A stretch of 48,654 nucleotides of DNA from a virus: positions 1 through 48,654 of IMG/VR virus record IMGVR_UViG_3300045020_000027; one strand, 5' to 3'. A program made the translations under genes and the position numbers. The notes under the pieces are model-generated. The model was not told the DNA's origin, searched no databases, and worked only from the letters and a program-made list of their open reading frames with translations. Positions 25,109-33,406 of this stretch are shown here, one piece after another. Every line of letters starts with the position of its first letter. Within the stretch, counting starts at the first letter, position 1.

Positions 25109-26689
25109 ATGAAGGCGTACTGGTGGCGCGGTGACGACGGTCCAAAGGGGCCGAAAACAAACAACTTCGGTGACAGGATTACGGCATACGTCCTGAATCA
25201 GCTCGGCCTGACAAACGAGTGGGCCGAGCCCGAGGACGCCGAACTGATCCTGGTCGGCTCCATCCTCGAACAGCTGCCACATGATTGGAGCGGCACCATC
25301 TGCGGCGCCGGAAAGCTGCACGAGCGATCGCGCATACACCTCTCCGATGCTCGCGTGTTCGCGCTACGCGGCAAGCTGACACTGGCCGGCGTCACAGGGC
25401 TCGGCGGCCAGAAGCCCGTACTAGGTGACCCCGGCCTACTGGTGTCGCATTGGGTGCGTCAGCCAGTTGCCAAGTACGACTTGGGCGTTGTTCCACATTG
25501 GAGCGACAAGGAACTCGCGGGCCGCTACTCCTACGGGCATGTCATCGACCCGACGCAGACGGTTCAGAAGGTCGTCGAAGAAATCGCGGCGTGTAAGCGC
25601 ATCGTGTCATCGAGCCTGCACGGCTGCATCGTCGCCGACGCCTTTGGGATACCCCGCCGCGCCGAAATGCCCTCCACCCCGGCGTCTGCCGACAAGCTAC
25701 TGCCGCACGAAGACTCGAAGAATGGCGGCGACTTCAAGTTCCGCGACTACGCCAGCGTGTTTGACGGCGACCCGCACTTCGGCGAAATGTGGCTAGCCCC
25801 ACGACATCGCGTCGAAGAGATCCAGCGCGACCTATTCAACGCCATCACCACCGCTACAGGTATAGACCTAAGCACCGAGAACCGGCGCCACCCTCAGGTA
25901 AGCATGCTTGTTCCGTTCCGCGACGACGGCGAACACCGCAGCGTGGTCTGGAACTGGCTGCGCCGGTATTGGCGCGCAACCTTTCCCGAGGCCGAGATCA
26001 TCCAAGGGACCGATCATGGCACCCCGTTCAGCAAGGCCGTCGCAGTCAACCACGCCGCATCGCTGGCCAGGGGGCGCACCTTCGTCGTCATCGACGCCGA
26101 CGCCTACCTGCCGGCCGCAGTACTGAAGGGTTGCGCCAACGACATCGACCTGGCGCTGAGCAAGAAGCAGCGCGAGTGGTTCATCCCGTATAACGAGCTG
26201 TTCCGCCTCAGTGAGGCATACACGATGGACCTGCTCGAAACGTCACCGACTACACCAATCCCGCTGCCACCGCCGATGAGCGATGTCGAGGTAATGCCGC
26301 CGGGCGCATCCGGTTACGGCCACACGTACGGCGCGATGTGCCAGGTGATGCCACGCGAGGCGTTCGGCCTTGTTCACGGCATGGACCCCCGCTTTCGTGG
26401 CTGGGGCGGCGAAGATCAAAGTTTCCTGCGCGCCCTGGACACGCTCTACACGCAGCACAAGGTTGTCCCCGGCGATATCGCGCACTTCTGGCACGCCCGT
26501 ATCGGCCGCGTCGACAGCGGTATGACGCGCCGCTGGATCGGCCAGTCATGGAGCGCCGCCAACTCGCGGCTGTCCCAACGGTATGCACAAGCTGTTGCTG
26601 AGCCGTCGGCTATGCGCGGGCTCGCCAATGAGCATCCGCTCGGCTGGACTTCAGACCTCGTGCAGACCGCCGACGGCGACTCGGTCTGA
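25109..26689 (+). CDS. Bifunctional pyruvyltransferase-glycosyltransferase
   Basis: A 526-residue fusion. Residues 1-245 look like a polysaccharide pyruvyl transferase: NNFGDRITAYVLNQLG near 18-33, GAGK at 66-69, FALRGKLT and LGDPGLL (105-111), VVPHW (127-131) and the signature IVSSSLHGCIVADAFG (165-180). Residues 262-500 are a GT-A glycosyltransferase: VSMLVPFRDD, the metal-binding DAD (329-331) in FVVIDADAYLP, and GWGGEDQSF (431-439), as in the C-terminal part of galactosyl/GalNAc transferases. AGAGGGACAC precedes the ATG. No membrane segments. Likely adds a pyruvylated sugar to a virion protein. Confidence 0.8.
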   Translation: MKAYWWRGDDGPKGPKTNNFGDRITAYVLNQLGLTNEWAEPEDAELILVGSILEQLPHDWSGTICGAGKLHERSRIHLSDARVFALRGKLTLAGVTGLGGQKPVLGDPGLLVSHWVRQPVAKYDLGVVPHWSDKELAGRYSYGHVIDPTQTVQKVVEEIAACKRIVSSSLHGCIVADAFGIPRRAEMPSTPASADKLLPHEDSKNGGDFKFRDYASVFDGDPHFGEMWLAPRHRVEEIQRDLFNAITTATGIDLSTENRRHPQVSMLVPFRDDGEHRSVVWNWLRRYWRATFPEAEIIQGTDHGTPFSKAVAVNHAASLARGRTFVVIDADAYLPAAVLKGCANDIDLALSKKQREWFIPYNELFRLSEAYTMDLLETSPTTPIPLPPPMSDVEVMPPGASGYGHTYGAMCQVMPREAFGLVHGMDPRFRGWGGEDQSFLRALDTLYTQHKVVPGDIAHFWHARIGRVDSGMTRRWIGQSWSAANSRLSQRYAQAVAEPSAMRGLANEHPLGWTSDLVQTADGDSV

Positions 26690-26690
26690 C

Positions 26691-26786
26691 ATGGCCGCAC
26701 TCGACGGCTACGGCGTTAGCGGCTGCATGGATCAGTCAGTTGGACTCGGCGATGACATAGACACGGAGGATGAACAGTGGCGTTGA
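26691..26786 (+). CDS. 31-residue acidic microprotein
   Basis: A short frame MAALDGYGVSGCMDQSV.. ending TEDEQWR, just after the glycosyltransferase stop, overlapping the next gene start by 10 nt. It has no strong ribosome site and is likely translated by coupling if at all. Function not recognised. Confidence 0.4.
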   Translation: MAALDGYGVSGCMDQSVGLGDDIDTEDEQWR

Positions 26787-27631
26787 AGTATGGACTGAAG
26801 CCCGTCGATGAGCAGCCGCGCGTCAAGTTGCGTGACTACTACACAAGCGGCATCCCCACGGTGGACTCGCTGACATTCCCGCTCGGTCATGCCAGCCTGA
26901 TCCAACCGCACATGTTCTGTAACGACACCATCGGCGACTGCGCCATCGCGGGCAGCATCGAGGAAGTCCGGCTGGCTAACGCGCTACGCGGCGTGACGGT
27001 GAACTTCACCGACCAGACGGCAATCCAGAACTACTCGGACATCACGGGTTATAACCCCGATGACCCGTCGAGCGACCAGGGCACCGACGTACACGCCCTC
27101 TATCAGTACCGCAAGACAACCGGTCTAGTCGACGCAGATGGTAAGCGGCACACGGTTGTCGCCTACGCGGGCCTGACTCAGGGTGACTGGGACGAGCTGC
27201 TCGTCGCGCTCAGCCTGTTTGACATGGTGGGTATCGGCATTCAGGTTCCTGACTACGCACAGAACCAGTTCTCGGCAGGCCAGCCGTGGGACGTCGAACC
27301 GGGCCAACCGAATATCGAGGGCGGTCACTACATTCCTGTCGTCTCCGCTGCCAGTAACACGCTGGCCGACGTGTTCACATGGGGCGCGCTGCAGGGCATG
27401 ACCGAGGCGTTCTACCGGGCCTTCAACATCGTTGCCGTCGTCGGCCTTACCGCCGAAATGTTCAACGGCGACAAGGGGCCTGACGGTATCGACTTCGATC
27501 GACTTCAGGCCGACCTACCCGAGTTCAATACGGGCACAGTCTCGGCCAAGGCGCCGAAGCACGAGGCTGACACGGTCAACGACGACGAACTCGGTAAGTG
27601 GGCTGACGATGGCGCCAAACCCGTTGACTGA
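26777..27631 (+). CDS. Papain-fold-like protein of the lysis region
   Basis: A 284-residue protein of a family often found in actinophages. The pattern fits a papain-like hydrolase: CNDTIGDCAIAG (C55 in GDC), GGHYIPVVS near residues 182-190 with the His, and TWG near 201 as possible third residue. It lies directly before the lysins. It may be a peptidoglycan endopeptidase or an amidase-like processing enzyme; catalytic activity is not proven. The last 35 residues are a charged tail (KAPKHEADTVNDDELGKWAD..). GTG start. Confidence 0.6.
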   Translation: MALKYGLKPVDEQPRVKLRDYYTSGIPTVDSLTFPLGHASLIQPHMFCNDTIGDCAIAGSIEEVRLANALRGVTVNFTDQTAIQNYSDITGYNPDDPSSDQGTDVHALYQYRKTTGLVDADGKRHTVVAYAGLTQGDWDELLVALSLFDMVGIGIQVPDYAQNQFSAGQPWDVEPGQPNIEGGHYIPVVSAASNTLADVFTWGALQGMTEAFYRAFNIVAVVGLTAEMFNGDKGPDGIDFDRLQADLPEFNTGTVSAKAPKHEADTVNDDELGKWADDGAKPVD

Positions 27632-27770
27632 CGAACTCAGCGCCGAGGCCAAGGCCGAACTTGCCGCGACGTTTCGGGCGATGCGCGCGCGGTTCGAGGC
27701 GTTCGACGCGCCGCGCATATCGGTTCGCCGCATACGCAACCGCCGCGACCCGTGGGAACTGCGCGGATGA
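27609..27770 (+). CDS. Basic 53-residue protein
   Basis: MAPNPLTDELSAEAKAELAA.. turns into an Arg-rich helix (RRIRNRRDPWELRG). It overlaps the papain-like gene by 23 nt and the next gene by ATGA. A small cytoplasmic protein of the lysis cassette with unknown role. Confidence 0.6.
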   Translation: MAPNPLTDELSAEAKAELAATFRAMRARFEAFDAPRISVRRIRNRRDPWELRG

Positions 27771-27874
27771 TCGACAGCTTCATTATCGCGCTCACGGCGA
27801 TCCTGATGTGCATTGTCACGTGGGCTTCGTTCGCTGTCAACACCATTCGCAAATTTATCAAGGGTAGGAAATGA
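27767..27874 (+). CDS. Single-span membrane protein (35 residues)
   Basis: MIDSFIIALTAILMCIVTWASFAVN is a single hydrophobic segment, followed by a basic tail IRKFIKGRK. This topology fits a small holin, antiholin or membrane regulator just in front of the lysin gene (ATGA overlap on both sides). Confidence 0.6.
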   Translation: MIDSFIIALTAILMCIVTWASFAVNTIRKFIKGRK

Positions 27875-28569
27875 GCGTTCTTCAGTCGAGCGTGAACTGG
27901 GTTATCGAGCAGGCCAAAGCGCGCCTAGGCGATCCTTATGTATACGGCGGCTCATACTCACCGACCGACCTATCCCAGGGGGCGGACTGCTCAGGCGTCG
28001 TCGGCTGGGTTCTCGAAGCGCTGACACTCGGCCCCGACGGCGTGACATGGGATCACCCCGTCAGTACCGAATCCTGGTACTACGACTATGTCAACGGCAC
28101 CCCGGCGACACCCGGAACCGTCGGCCCATTCGGCACGATCGCCGTCGCCAGCCTGCACGATATCCCCACAGACGCCGCGCTCACAGTCAACATCATGCAC
28201 GGCGGCGGCGGCGAGCACTCGCATATGAACTGCGTTGTGCCGCTGCCGAACTCAGTGCCGTTCGATGGCGTGATCGTAGAGAGCAATGGGGATTCCGGGT
28301 CGTGCACCAACGGCACGGGCGGTAATCCTTCCGTCGCGAGTCTTTGGTCGGATCATTGGTACCTACCTGGACCGTGGGTGTTCGACGTCCCGCCGGGCGC
28401 TGAGCCACCCGCGCCCCCGCCCAGCGCGACGTACACCGTGCAGGACGGCGACAGCATGAGCCGCATCGCTGAGGGCCACGGCGTGACACTGGCAGCGCTT
28501 GAGGCCGCCAACCCCGGCGTCACCGACGACGACGAGATCTTCCCCGGCGAGCAGATCAACATACCGTGA
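27871..28569 (+). CDS. Lysin A: NlpC/P60-like peptidase with LysM
   Basis: This 232-residue endolysin has an N-terminal NlpC/P60-type peptidase (LGDPYVYGGSYS.. then GADCSGVVGW with catalytic C40, and GEHSHMNCV with His at 116/118). A Pro-rich linker (PPGAEPPAPPPSATY) leads to a LysM domain (residues about 188-232: YTVQDGDSMSRIAEGHGVTL..). It cuts peptidoglycan peptides. ATG 27871 is in an ATGA overlap with the membrane protein gene. Confidence 0.85.
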   Translation: MSVLQSSVNWVIEQAKARLGDPYVYGGSYSPTDLSQGADCSGVVGWVLEALTLGPDGVTWDHPVSTESWYYDYVNGTPATPGTVGPFGTIAVASLHDIPTDAALTVNIMHGGGGEHSHMNCVVPLPNSVPFDGVIVESNGDSGSCTNGTGGNPSVASLWSDHWYLPGPWVFDVPPGAEPPAPPPSATYTVQDGDSMSRIAEGHGVTLAALEAANPGVTDDDEIFPGEQINIP

Positions 28570-29267
28570 CAATTTTCTTCCCCGACCTGAGTAATAACAA
28601 CTGGGGCAGCGAGGAATTGACCGACGACGGACAGGCAAAACAGCTCACATTCCTGAACCAGATACGCAGCCTCGGCCTGTCGGGCCTAACACACAAAATG
28701 AGCGAAGGCAGCGGCTACGTCGACCCCTACGGCCGCATCGCGCAGAAGTACTGCAAGGAAAACCGGCTGCCGTTTCTCGGCTACCACTTCGCTACGACAG
28801 ACCCACCGGCGGCGCAGGTCAATAACTGGCTCTGCGCGGGCGGCGGCAACAGCGTCGAGATCGACTTCGAGGGGCTCGACGAAAACGGCAACCCCAACCT
28901 GAACATGGTCCAATTCTGGGACTTGGTCTACGCATTCAACGACGCCGGCATCAACGTCGCGCTCGCCTACCTACCACAGTGGTACGCCGACGACATCGGC
29001 GCGGACCTGTCTGCGTTCCCGAGTAGCGATATCCCGCTGCACTCATCGGCCTATCCGATGGGCTATTCCGTTGGACCACCGAGTGACGTCTATCGCGGCT
29101 GTGACGGTGACGCTGGCGAAGGATGGGCGCCGTACTGCGGTGGCCCACCGCCGAGTGTCTGGCAATTCACGAGCACTGCGAGCATCGCGGGCATCAACGT
29201 CGACTGCAACGCATATCACGGCTTATCAACCAACCTCGTCCAACTATTTACAGGAGTAACGCTATGA
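28566..29267 (+). CDS. Lysin A: GH25 muramidase
   Basis: A 233-residue glycoside hydrolase family 25 lysozyme: MTIFFPDLSNNNW, with D7 as in the DxS start motif, GYHFA and the catalytic pair in SVEIDFEG (D100, E102). It cleaves the glycan strands. It is separately encoded rather than fused to the peptidase, so this phage appears to run two lysin A polypeptides plus lysin B. GTGA overlap with the peptidase gene. Confidence 0.87.
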   Translation: MTIFFPDLSNNNWGSEELTDDGQAKQLTFLNQIRSLGLSGLTHKMSEGSGYVDPYGRIAQKYCKENRLPFLGYHFATTDPPAAQVNNWLCAGGGNSVEIDFEGLDENGNPNLNMVQFWDLVYAFNDAGINVALAYLPQWYADDIGADLSAFPSSDIPLHSSAYPMGYSVGPPSDVYRGCDGDAGEGWAPYCGGPPPSVWQFTSTASIAGINVDCNAYHGLSTNLVQLFTGVTL

Positions 29268-29620
29268 CTTCACCGGACCCGAACGCCGACGCCAGCCCCG
29301 AATCCATCGCCGACGCCATTGCGGGCATTGACGGCAACGCTAACGCGCTAGCGAACAGGCTGGTAGCACTCCTGTACGACGCCAACCTGCTTGGCCTGTC
29401 TGAGGATTACGCCTTCCCGGAAGGCAGCAACACGACACCGTCGCTGCTCGACCATGTCACCACGCTCGCGAAGCTGCTGACCCGCACGCACAAGCATGCT
29501 GACGGCAACACCTATGACATCTGGGACGCTGTACAGACCATCCTGAAATGGGTTCTGCTGCAGTCCGAGACGATCAACAACGACGAGAAGAACAGCGTTA
29601 ACTTCGAAGCCAAGCCATGA
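29264..29620 (+). CDS. Lysis-region protein, 118 residues
   Basis: A mostly helical soluble protein (ASPESIADAIAGIDGNANALANRLVALL..) of unknown function, between the muramidase and lysin B, with ATGA overlaps on both sides. A helix-only protein at this place may be a tail or lysis accessory. No known motif. Confidence 0.65.
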   Translation: MTSPDPNADASPESIADAIAGIDGNANALANRLVALLYDANLLGLSEDYAFPEGSNTTPSLLDHVTTLAKLLTRTHKHADGNTYDIWDAVQTILKWVLLQSETINNDEKNSVNFEAKP

Positions 29621-30528
29621 CGCGCCCGACCATTTTGACGGTCAACGGCACGGGCGACCCAGACCCCGCAGACACGGTTGGTTTCTCGGGCCAGCTCGGC
29701 AGCCTGGTTGGTGGCGTGAACCCGTGGCAGATCGTCGCCGACCAGATCGCGGGCACGGCAACGCCTGAGCCGCCGTACATCTGGCAAGCGATCGGCTACC
29801 CGGCGGCCGTGACGAACATGGAAGCGTCCTACACCAACGCCGTTGACCAGATCGTCGCGGCGCTCGGCGGCCCGCCGTGTCCGGATTACCAAGCGCCGGT
29901 TTACGACTCGGGACCGTTCGTGCTCAGCGGCTACTCGCAGGGCTCATGCGCCACCAATGTCGTGTTCTCCCAGTACCTATTCCCCGAAGATGGCCTACTC
30001 CACCACCGGCTGAACGACTGCCTGTCTGTCGTCAACTTCGGCGACGTGTTCCGCTGCGCCGGAATCGCTGCGGGCAATGTCCATCAAGGCATTCCGCTGC
30101 CAGCGATGAAGGACGGCACCACAACCGGCGGCATCGCCCAGTCGACGGGCGCGGCACCGCTGAACCTGACCGAGGCCGAATCGACCTACGTCAACCCCAA
30201 CAACCCGCTCGGGCTGCCGACCATCTTCAGTTACGCGCTCGCCGGTGACCTCTACGGATCATCGCCACAAGGCGCGGCCGGGGCCGTCGGCAAGTCGATC
30301 ATGGAAGTCATCTTCACGACCACGTTCGGCAACATCGTCAGGGTGCTCGGCGACCTCGCGCACCCCATCGGCATCTTCGAGGAAGCCGCTAACGCCATCG
30401 GATTCTTCAGCGAGGCAGGCGAAATCGGCGTCGGGGGATACCCCGTCGCGGCCCATTGGCAGTACGCAAACGCGGGCTGCGTCGCCGACGCGGCTCAGTA
30501 CCTACGGGCGCTCGCCGCCGCACTGTAA
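29617..30528 (+). CDS. Lysin B (mycolylarabinogalactan esterase)
   Basis: A 303-residue alpha/beta hydrolase with the nucleophile elbow GYSQG (S107), typical of lysin B cutinase-like esterases that release the mycolic acid layer from arabinogalactan. Other support: PTILTVNGTGDPDPAD at the start, a PAVTNMEASYTNAV region, and a Gly-His/Asp-rich end (VAAHWQYANAGC). The protein implies a mycolic-acid-containing host. Its start overlaps the preceding gene (ATGA). Confidence 0.92.
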   Translation: MTRPTILTVNGTGDPDPADTVGFSGQLGSLVGGVNPWQIVADQIAGTATPEPPYIWQAIGYPAAVTNMEASYTNAVDQIVAALGGPPCPDYQAPVYDSGPFVLSGYSQGSCATNVVFSQYLFPEDGLLHHRLNDCLSVVNFGDVFRCAGIAAGNVHQGIPLPAMKDGTTTGGIAQSTGAAPLNLTEAESTYVNPNNPLGLPTIFSYALAGDLYGSSPQGAAGAVGKSIMEVIFTTTFGNIVRVLGDLAHPIGIFEEAANAIGFFSEAGEIGVGGYPVAAHWQYANAGCVADAAQYLRALAAAL

Positions 30529-30553
30529 TACACAACAACGAAGGGGTTCCACC

Positions 30554-30751
30554 ATGGCCGTATCACTCACTAGTGTCATCGCTGAGATAGAGGCCGCTGT
30601 AGGCGACGCCGACAAAGCCGTCCCCGCACTGCAGGTCGTCGTGAAGGTTGTCGATGAAGTCAAGCCGCTGCTACCCTCGGATGAGCAGGCGTACGCCACC
30701 GACGCCGTGACCGTCCTGAACGGTCTCATCGCCGTTCTGTCGAAGGTCTAA
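30554..30751 (+). CDS. Small helical protein in lysis cassette
   Basis: A 65-residue protein, MAVSLTSVIAEIEAAVGDADKAVPALQVVVKVVDEV.., amphipathic and without a membrane segment. An AAGGGG lies 8 nt upstream of the ATG. It sits between lysin B and the holin-like gene. Function unknown. Confidence 0.7.
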   Translation: MAVSLTSVIAEIEAAVGDADKAVPALQVVVKVVDEVKPLLPSDEQAYATDAVTVLNGLIAVLSKV

Positions 30752-30755
30752 CGGC

Positions 30756-30977
30756 ATGGCCGGGACATTCCTGGCGCACGCGGGCGAAAACACGAGTTCG
30801 ACGGCCCTAGCCTCGGCACTGGCCGTCTGGAGCGCCGAGGCCACCAATCTGCACGGGGCGCTGCCTATCGCTTTATGGGCAGCGGCCTTTGCGGGCCTCT
30901 ATGCACTGGGCACACGCCTAGTTCCGAACAACACCGCGTCGCTGAACCCGAACGTCATCGCGAAGCGTCCGACGTGA
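30756..30977 (+). CDS. Holin-like membrane protein
   Basis: A 73-residue protein with one or two short hydrophobic segments (ALASALAVW.., ALPIALWAAAFAGLYALGTRL) and a polar tail. Located in the lysis cassette with GTGA overlap to the next membrane gene; likely a class II-type holin or its partner. Confidence 0.62.
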   Translation: MAGTFLAHAGENTSSTALASALAVWSAEATNLHGALPIALWAAAFAGLYALGTRLVPNNTASLNPNVIAKRPT

Positions 30978-31429
30978 ACTGGACACAAGTCGGCCTAGCC
31001 GCACTTCCCGTCCTCGCGACCATCCTCGTTGCATGGATGGGCCGGCATTCGGGAAAGGCCGCGCTGCGGCAAGCGGAGGCTGCGATAGCTACGGCCGAGA
31101 TAGCGGCGAAAACAGCCGTTGAGGAAGCCGCCACCAAGGCCAAGAAAGCTGCCACCGCGGACTGGGCTGCATACACCGCGGAGCTACGGCAAGAGAATGC
31201 CGATCTCCGCAAGCACAATGGCGAGCAGACCCACCGCCTCGACACGCTGGAGCAGCGCGTCGACGACTCGGACCTGCGCGCTGCGGCAGCAGAACTACGC
31301 GCATTGAAGGCACAGGAACTCTACTCACTGGCCATCGTTTACCTCAAGCGCGTCTTCATGTGGGCGAACGAGCATTTCCCTGGCGTCGATCTGCCATCGC
31401 CACCGCCCGAGCTTGAAGCGGATCTCTAA
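30974..31429 (+). CDS. Holin-like protein with coiled-coil tail
   Basis: A 151-residue protein with a single N-terminal membrane span (VGLAALPVLATILVAWMG), then a long Ala/Glu/Lys-rich coiled coil (residues 30-110) and a short Pro-rich end. Together with the previous gene it fits a two-component holin system, or a membrane regulator. GTG start with GTGA overlap. Confidence 0.6.
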   Translation: MNWTQVGLAALPVLATILVAWMGRHSGKAALRQAEAAIATAEIAAKTAVEEAATKAKKAATADWAAYTAELRQENADLRKHNGEQTHRLDTLEQRVDDSDLRAAAAELRALKAQELYSLAIVYLKRVFMWANEHFPGVDLPSPPPELEADL

Positions 31430-31451
31430 AACGTGACCTCGCGCATTAGGC

Positions 31452-31481
31452 GCTAGGCCCGAGCCCCTGAAAGGGGGCGCA
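31452..31481 (+). other. Hairpin overlapping ribosome site
   Basis: Bases around 31463-31478 (CCCCTGAAAGGGGGC) form a small hairpin whose right arm contains the AGGGGG ribosome site for the gene at 31482. No T run follows, so it looks more like a translational control element than a terminator. Confidence 0.45.
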
Positions 31482-31703
31482 ATGTCCCTGTCTGATCGGA
31501 TCGCCTCGGTTGTCGAGGCACCAACCTGCAAAACGTGTGCGTTCTACGACGCATTGCCACCGGGTGACAAGTCCGCATTCGACGAGTGGATAGCAGCCGG
31601 AAGGCCAATGATCGGGCTACACCGGCTCTGCGTGGAAGAGGGCCTCACTGCCACGAGAAGCCCCTTCGGCGTGCATATCCGCGAACACCACGGCAAGTCG
31701 TGA
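31482..31703 (+). CDS. Cys-containing small protein
   Basis: A 73-residue protein with CKTCAF near its start (APTCKTCAFYDALPPGDK) and HRLCVEEG in the middle, which suggests a zinc site (C16, C19, C50 region with His). Such proteins occur in many actinophages; the function is unknown. The stop overlaps the GTG of the next gene. Confidence 0.65.
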   Translation: MSLSDRIASVVEAPTCKTCAFYDALPPGDKSAFDEWIAAGRPMIGLHRLCVEEGLTATRSPFGVHIREHHGKS

Positions 31704-32512
31704 CACTTGCCGATCGTGTAAAGATCGCCAGCGGCGTCCGCAACCGCATCCTGATACTCGACGTCGAGAGGCTGCCAGGCATCACCAAGCAGTATTGGTG
31801 GGACAGGGGCGACCTGAAGAATAGGTACATCCATTACGAGACTGTCGAACGATCGCCCAGAACAACGATTGTCTGCGCCAAGTGGTACGACCGGCCAGAC
31901 GTCATCCGGCTAGCCGAATGGGACAAGGGGGGCCGTAGGAAATTCTTAACACGTGTGCACGCACTGTTGAGGAAATCCGACATCATCGTCGGGCACCATA
32001 TCGACGGCGCGGACGTGCCCTGGTTGCTCGGGGACCTGCATATCGAGGCCGGGCTACCGCCGCTGCCGCCGTTCAAAACCGTTGACACGCTGAAAGTCTT
32101 GCGCCAGCAGTTCAAGTCGGGGGCACCGTTCAAGTCGCTTGATGCGTTCTGCCAGATCGTCGGAATTCCCAGCAAAACCGACCGCTACGACCGCGAGGCG
32201 ATGGAACGTGCTGTGACTGGCAAGTCGGTGGAGGATCGGCAGCGCCTCGTCGACTACTGCGCCGGCGACGTCATCGCCACGCAAGGGCTCTACGACTACC
32301 TGCGCCCTTTCATCAAGAACCACCCAGCCCTGTTTGTCGACGGCAAAGACAAGCTCACCGTGTGTAACCGATGCGGCCACGATACCGAGCCAATCGCCAA
32401 GCGCTACGTGGCCTCAGTACTCACGTACTCAATGCGGCGCTGCTCAAACTGTGGCGCGCATTCACGCCTGAGCGTCGAGCCCGAACGGATGTCCATTGTG
32501 AAAGGCGTCTGA
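31700..32512 (+). CDS. DEDDy 3'-5' exonuclease with zinc ribbon
   Basis: A 270-residue RNase H-fold exonuclease of the DnaQ type. Motif I is LILDVE (D21, E23); motif II is IVGHHIDGAD near residues 97-105; motif III is VDYCAGD (Y186, D190), giving the DEDDy pattern. The last 60 residues carry a zinc ribbon (CNRCGHD 222-228, CSNCGAH 248-254). It may proofread, trim DNA ends or degrade nucleic acid. GTG 31700 overlaps the stop of the previous gene. Confidence 0.78.
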   Translation: MTLADRVKIASGVRNRILILDVERLPGITKQYWWDRGDLKNRYIHYETVERSPRTTIVCAKWYDRPDVIRLAEWDKGGRRKFLTRVHALLRKSDIIVGHHIDGADVPWLLGDLHIEAGLPPLPPFKTVDTLKVLRQQFKSGAPFKSLDAFCQIVGIPSKTDRYDREAMERAVTGKSVEDRQRLVDYCAGDVIATQGLYDYLRPFIKNHPALFVDGKDKLTVCNRCGHDTEPIAKRYVASVLTYSMRRCSNCGAHSRLSVEPERMSIVKGV

Positions 32513-32787
32513 TGGATGACCAGCACAGCATCGACCTAGTCCGCGACGCGCTGCAAGTCCACGTCAACGAGACCGGCGCCGACGTCAGTAACGGCGGCTG
32601 GCTCGTGGCGTATTACGTCGCCGTGATCGGGCTATACCGCGTCAACAGCGACGGGGGCACCGAAACACTCGCCGCGGTGACAGTGCCGAGCGAGCAACCC
32701 GACTACATCACCGACGGGCTACTGCTACGCGCGCCCGAACTACTCGCGACCGCGTGTGAAGACTGCGATGACACGATGGGCGAGTGA
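32512..32787 (+). CDS. Conserved-looking 91-residue protein
   Basis: MDDQHSIDLVRDALQVHVNE.. with a central hydrophobic GGWLVAYYVAVIGLYRVNS and a Cys-containing acidic end (TACEDCDDTMGE). TGATG overlap with the exonuclease stop. Function unknown; may be a DNA-metabolism accessory. Confidence 0.65.
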   Translation: MDDQHSIDLVRDALQVHVNETGADVSNGGWLVAYYVAVIGLYRVNSDGGTETLAAVTVPSEQPDYITDGLLLRAPELLATACEDCDDTMGE

Positions 32788-32896
32788 GCGCCTCGACCGC
32801 CTCGCCGACAGGTGGCGCTCAGTTGTCGCCGCCGGATTCCTACTCATCGGCGCCGAGTTCGCCGGCGCGCTCGGTGTGCTGGTGACGTTCGGGTGA
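32768..32896 (+). CDS. Single-span membrane protein (42 residues)
   Basis: MTRWASERLDRLADRW.. then SVVAAGFLLIGAEFAGALGVLVTF, one membrane span near the C-terminus. It starts 20 nt before the previous stop and ends in TGATG overlap with the next gene. Role unknown. Confidence 0.6.
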   Translation: MTRWASERLDRLADRWRSVVAAGFLLIGAEFAGALGVLVTFG

Positions 32897-33003
32897 TGCT
32901 GTGGAGGCTCTACATCGAGCGCGGCCGGGTGCAGTGGTTGGGGCCGTCCTACACGTGGACGCTGTGGCCGCATCTGTGGCGCGAACAACGGCGCAACCTG
33001 TAA
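32896..33003 (+). CDS. Trp-rich 35-residue protein
   Basis: MLWRLYIERGRVQWLGPSYT.. has six tryptophans and several Arg in 35 residues. It ends the rightward operon; the leftward operon ends 9 bases further. Function unknown. Confidence 0.55.
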   Translation: MLWRLYIERGRVQWLGPSYTWTLWPHLWREQRRNL

Positions 33004-33011
33004 TCAGCCGG

Positions 33012-33221
33012 TTAGTGGTCTATGTAGACGTGGCCGCTGGTCCGCGCTTCCACCACACGCAGAGCAGCCTCGGCCAGCTTCTCCATCTTGACGGAATCGG
33101 CATGCCCGACGTCGATAACACCGCTGTCGCGGTCCACGTATCCCATATCGACTTGGGCGATAAGGGCGTCCCACATGGCCCCGGTCATTTCCGTCAAAAC
33201 ATCATCACGGAAGTCACGCAT
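33012..33221 (-). CDS. Last gene of leftward operon (69 residues)
   Basis: MRDFRDDVLTEMTGAMWDALIAQVDMGYVD.. is a helical acidic protein without recognised domain. A good site GAGAGGGATCAAC lies before the ATG at 33221. It overlaps nothing and lies 11 nt from the next leftward gene. Function unknown. Confidence 0.65.
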   Translation of the reverse strand: MRDFRDDVLTEMTGAMWDALIAQVDMGYVDRDSGVIDVGHADSVKMEKLAEAALRVVEARTSGHVYIDH

Positions 33222-33232
33222 GTTGATCCCTC

Positions 33233-33406
33233 TCAGTCTCCGTACTTGCCGTCGTTATAGCCGCGCATGTAGGCGTCGTCGACAACGCCCTCGATGACCT
33301 CTAGCAACGCGGCCCTTGCTTCGCTGAGATCGTTTCGCGCGTAGGGCGCTACCTCAACCCAGCCGTCGATAAACTCATCGACCTTGTCAGCGACCGTGAC
33401 GCTCAT
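33233..33406 (-). CDS. Leftward small acidic protein (57 residues)
   Basis: MSVTVADKVDEFIDGWVEVA.. then NDLSEARAALLEVIEGVVDDAYMRG. Helical, acidic. The ribosome site AAAGGA is 6 nt before the ATG. Junction repeat A (33426-33442) lies just upstream of the ribosome site. Function unknown. Confidence 0.68.
   Translation of the reverse strand: MSVTVADKVDEFIDGWVEVAPYARNDLSEARAALLEVIEGVVDDAYMRGYNDGKYGD

Noticed and set aside
31430-31481. Terminator after the holin-like gene
   Set aside because: The hairpin lacks a T run and its right arm is the ribosome site of the next gene; more likely translational control.
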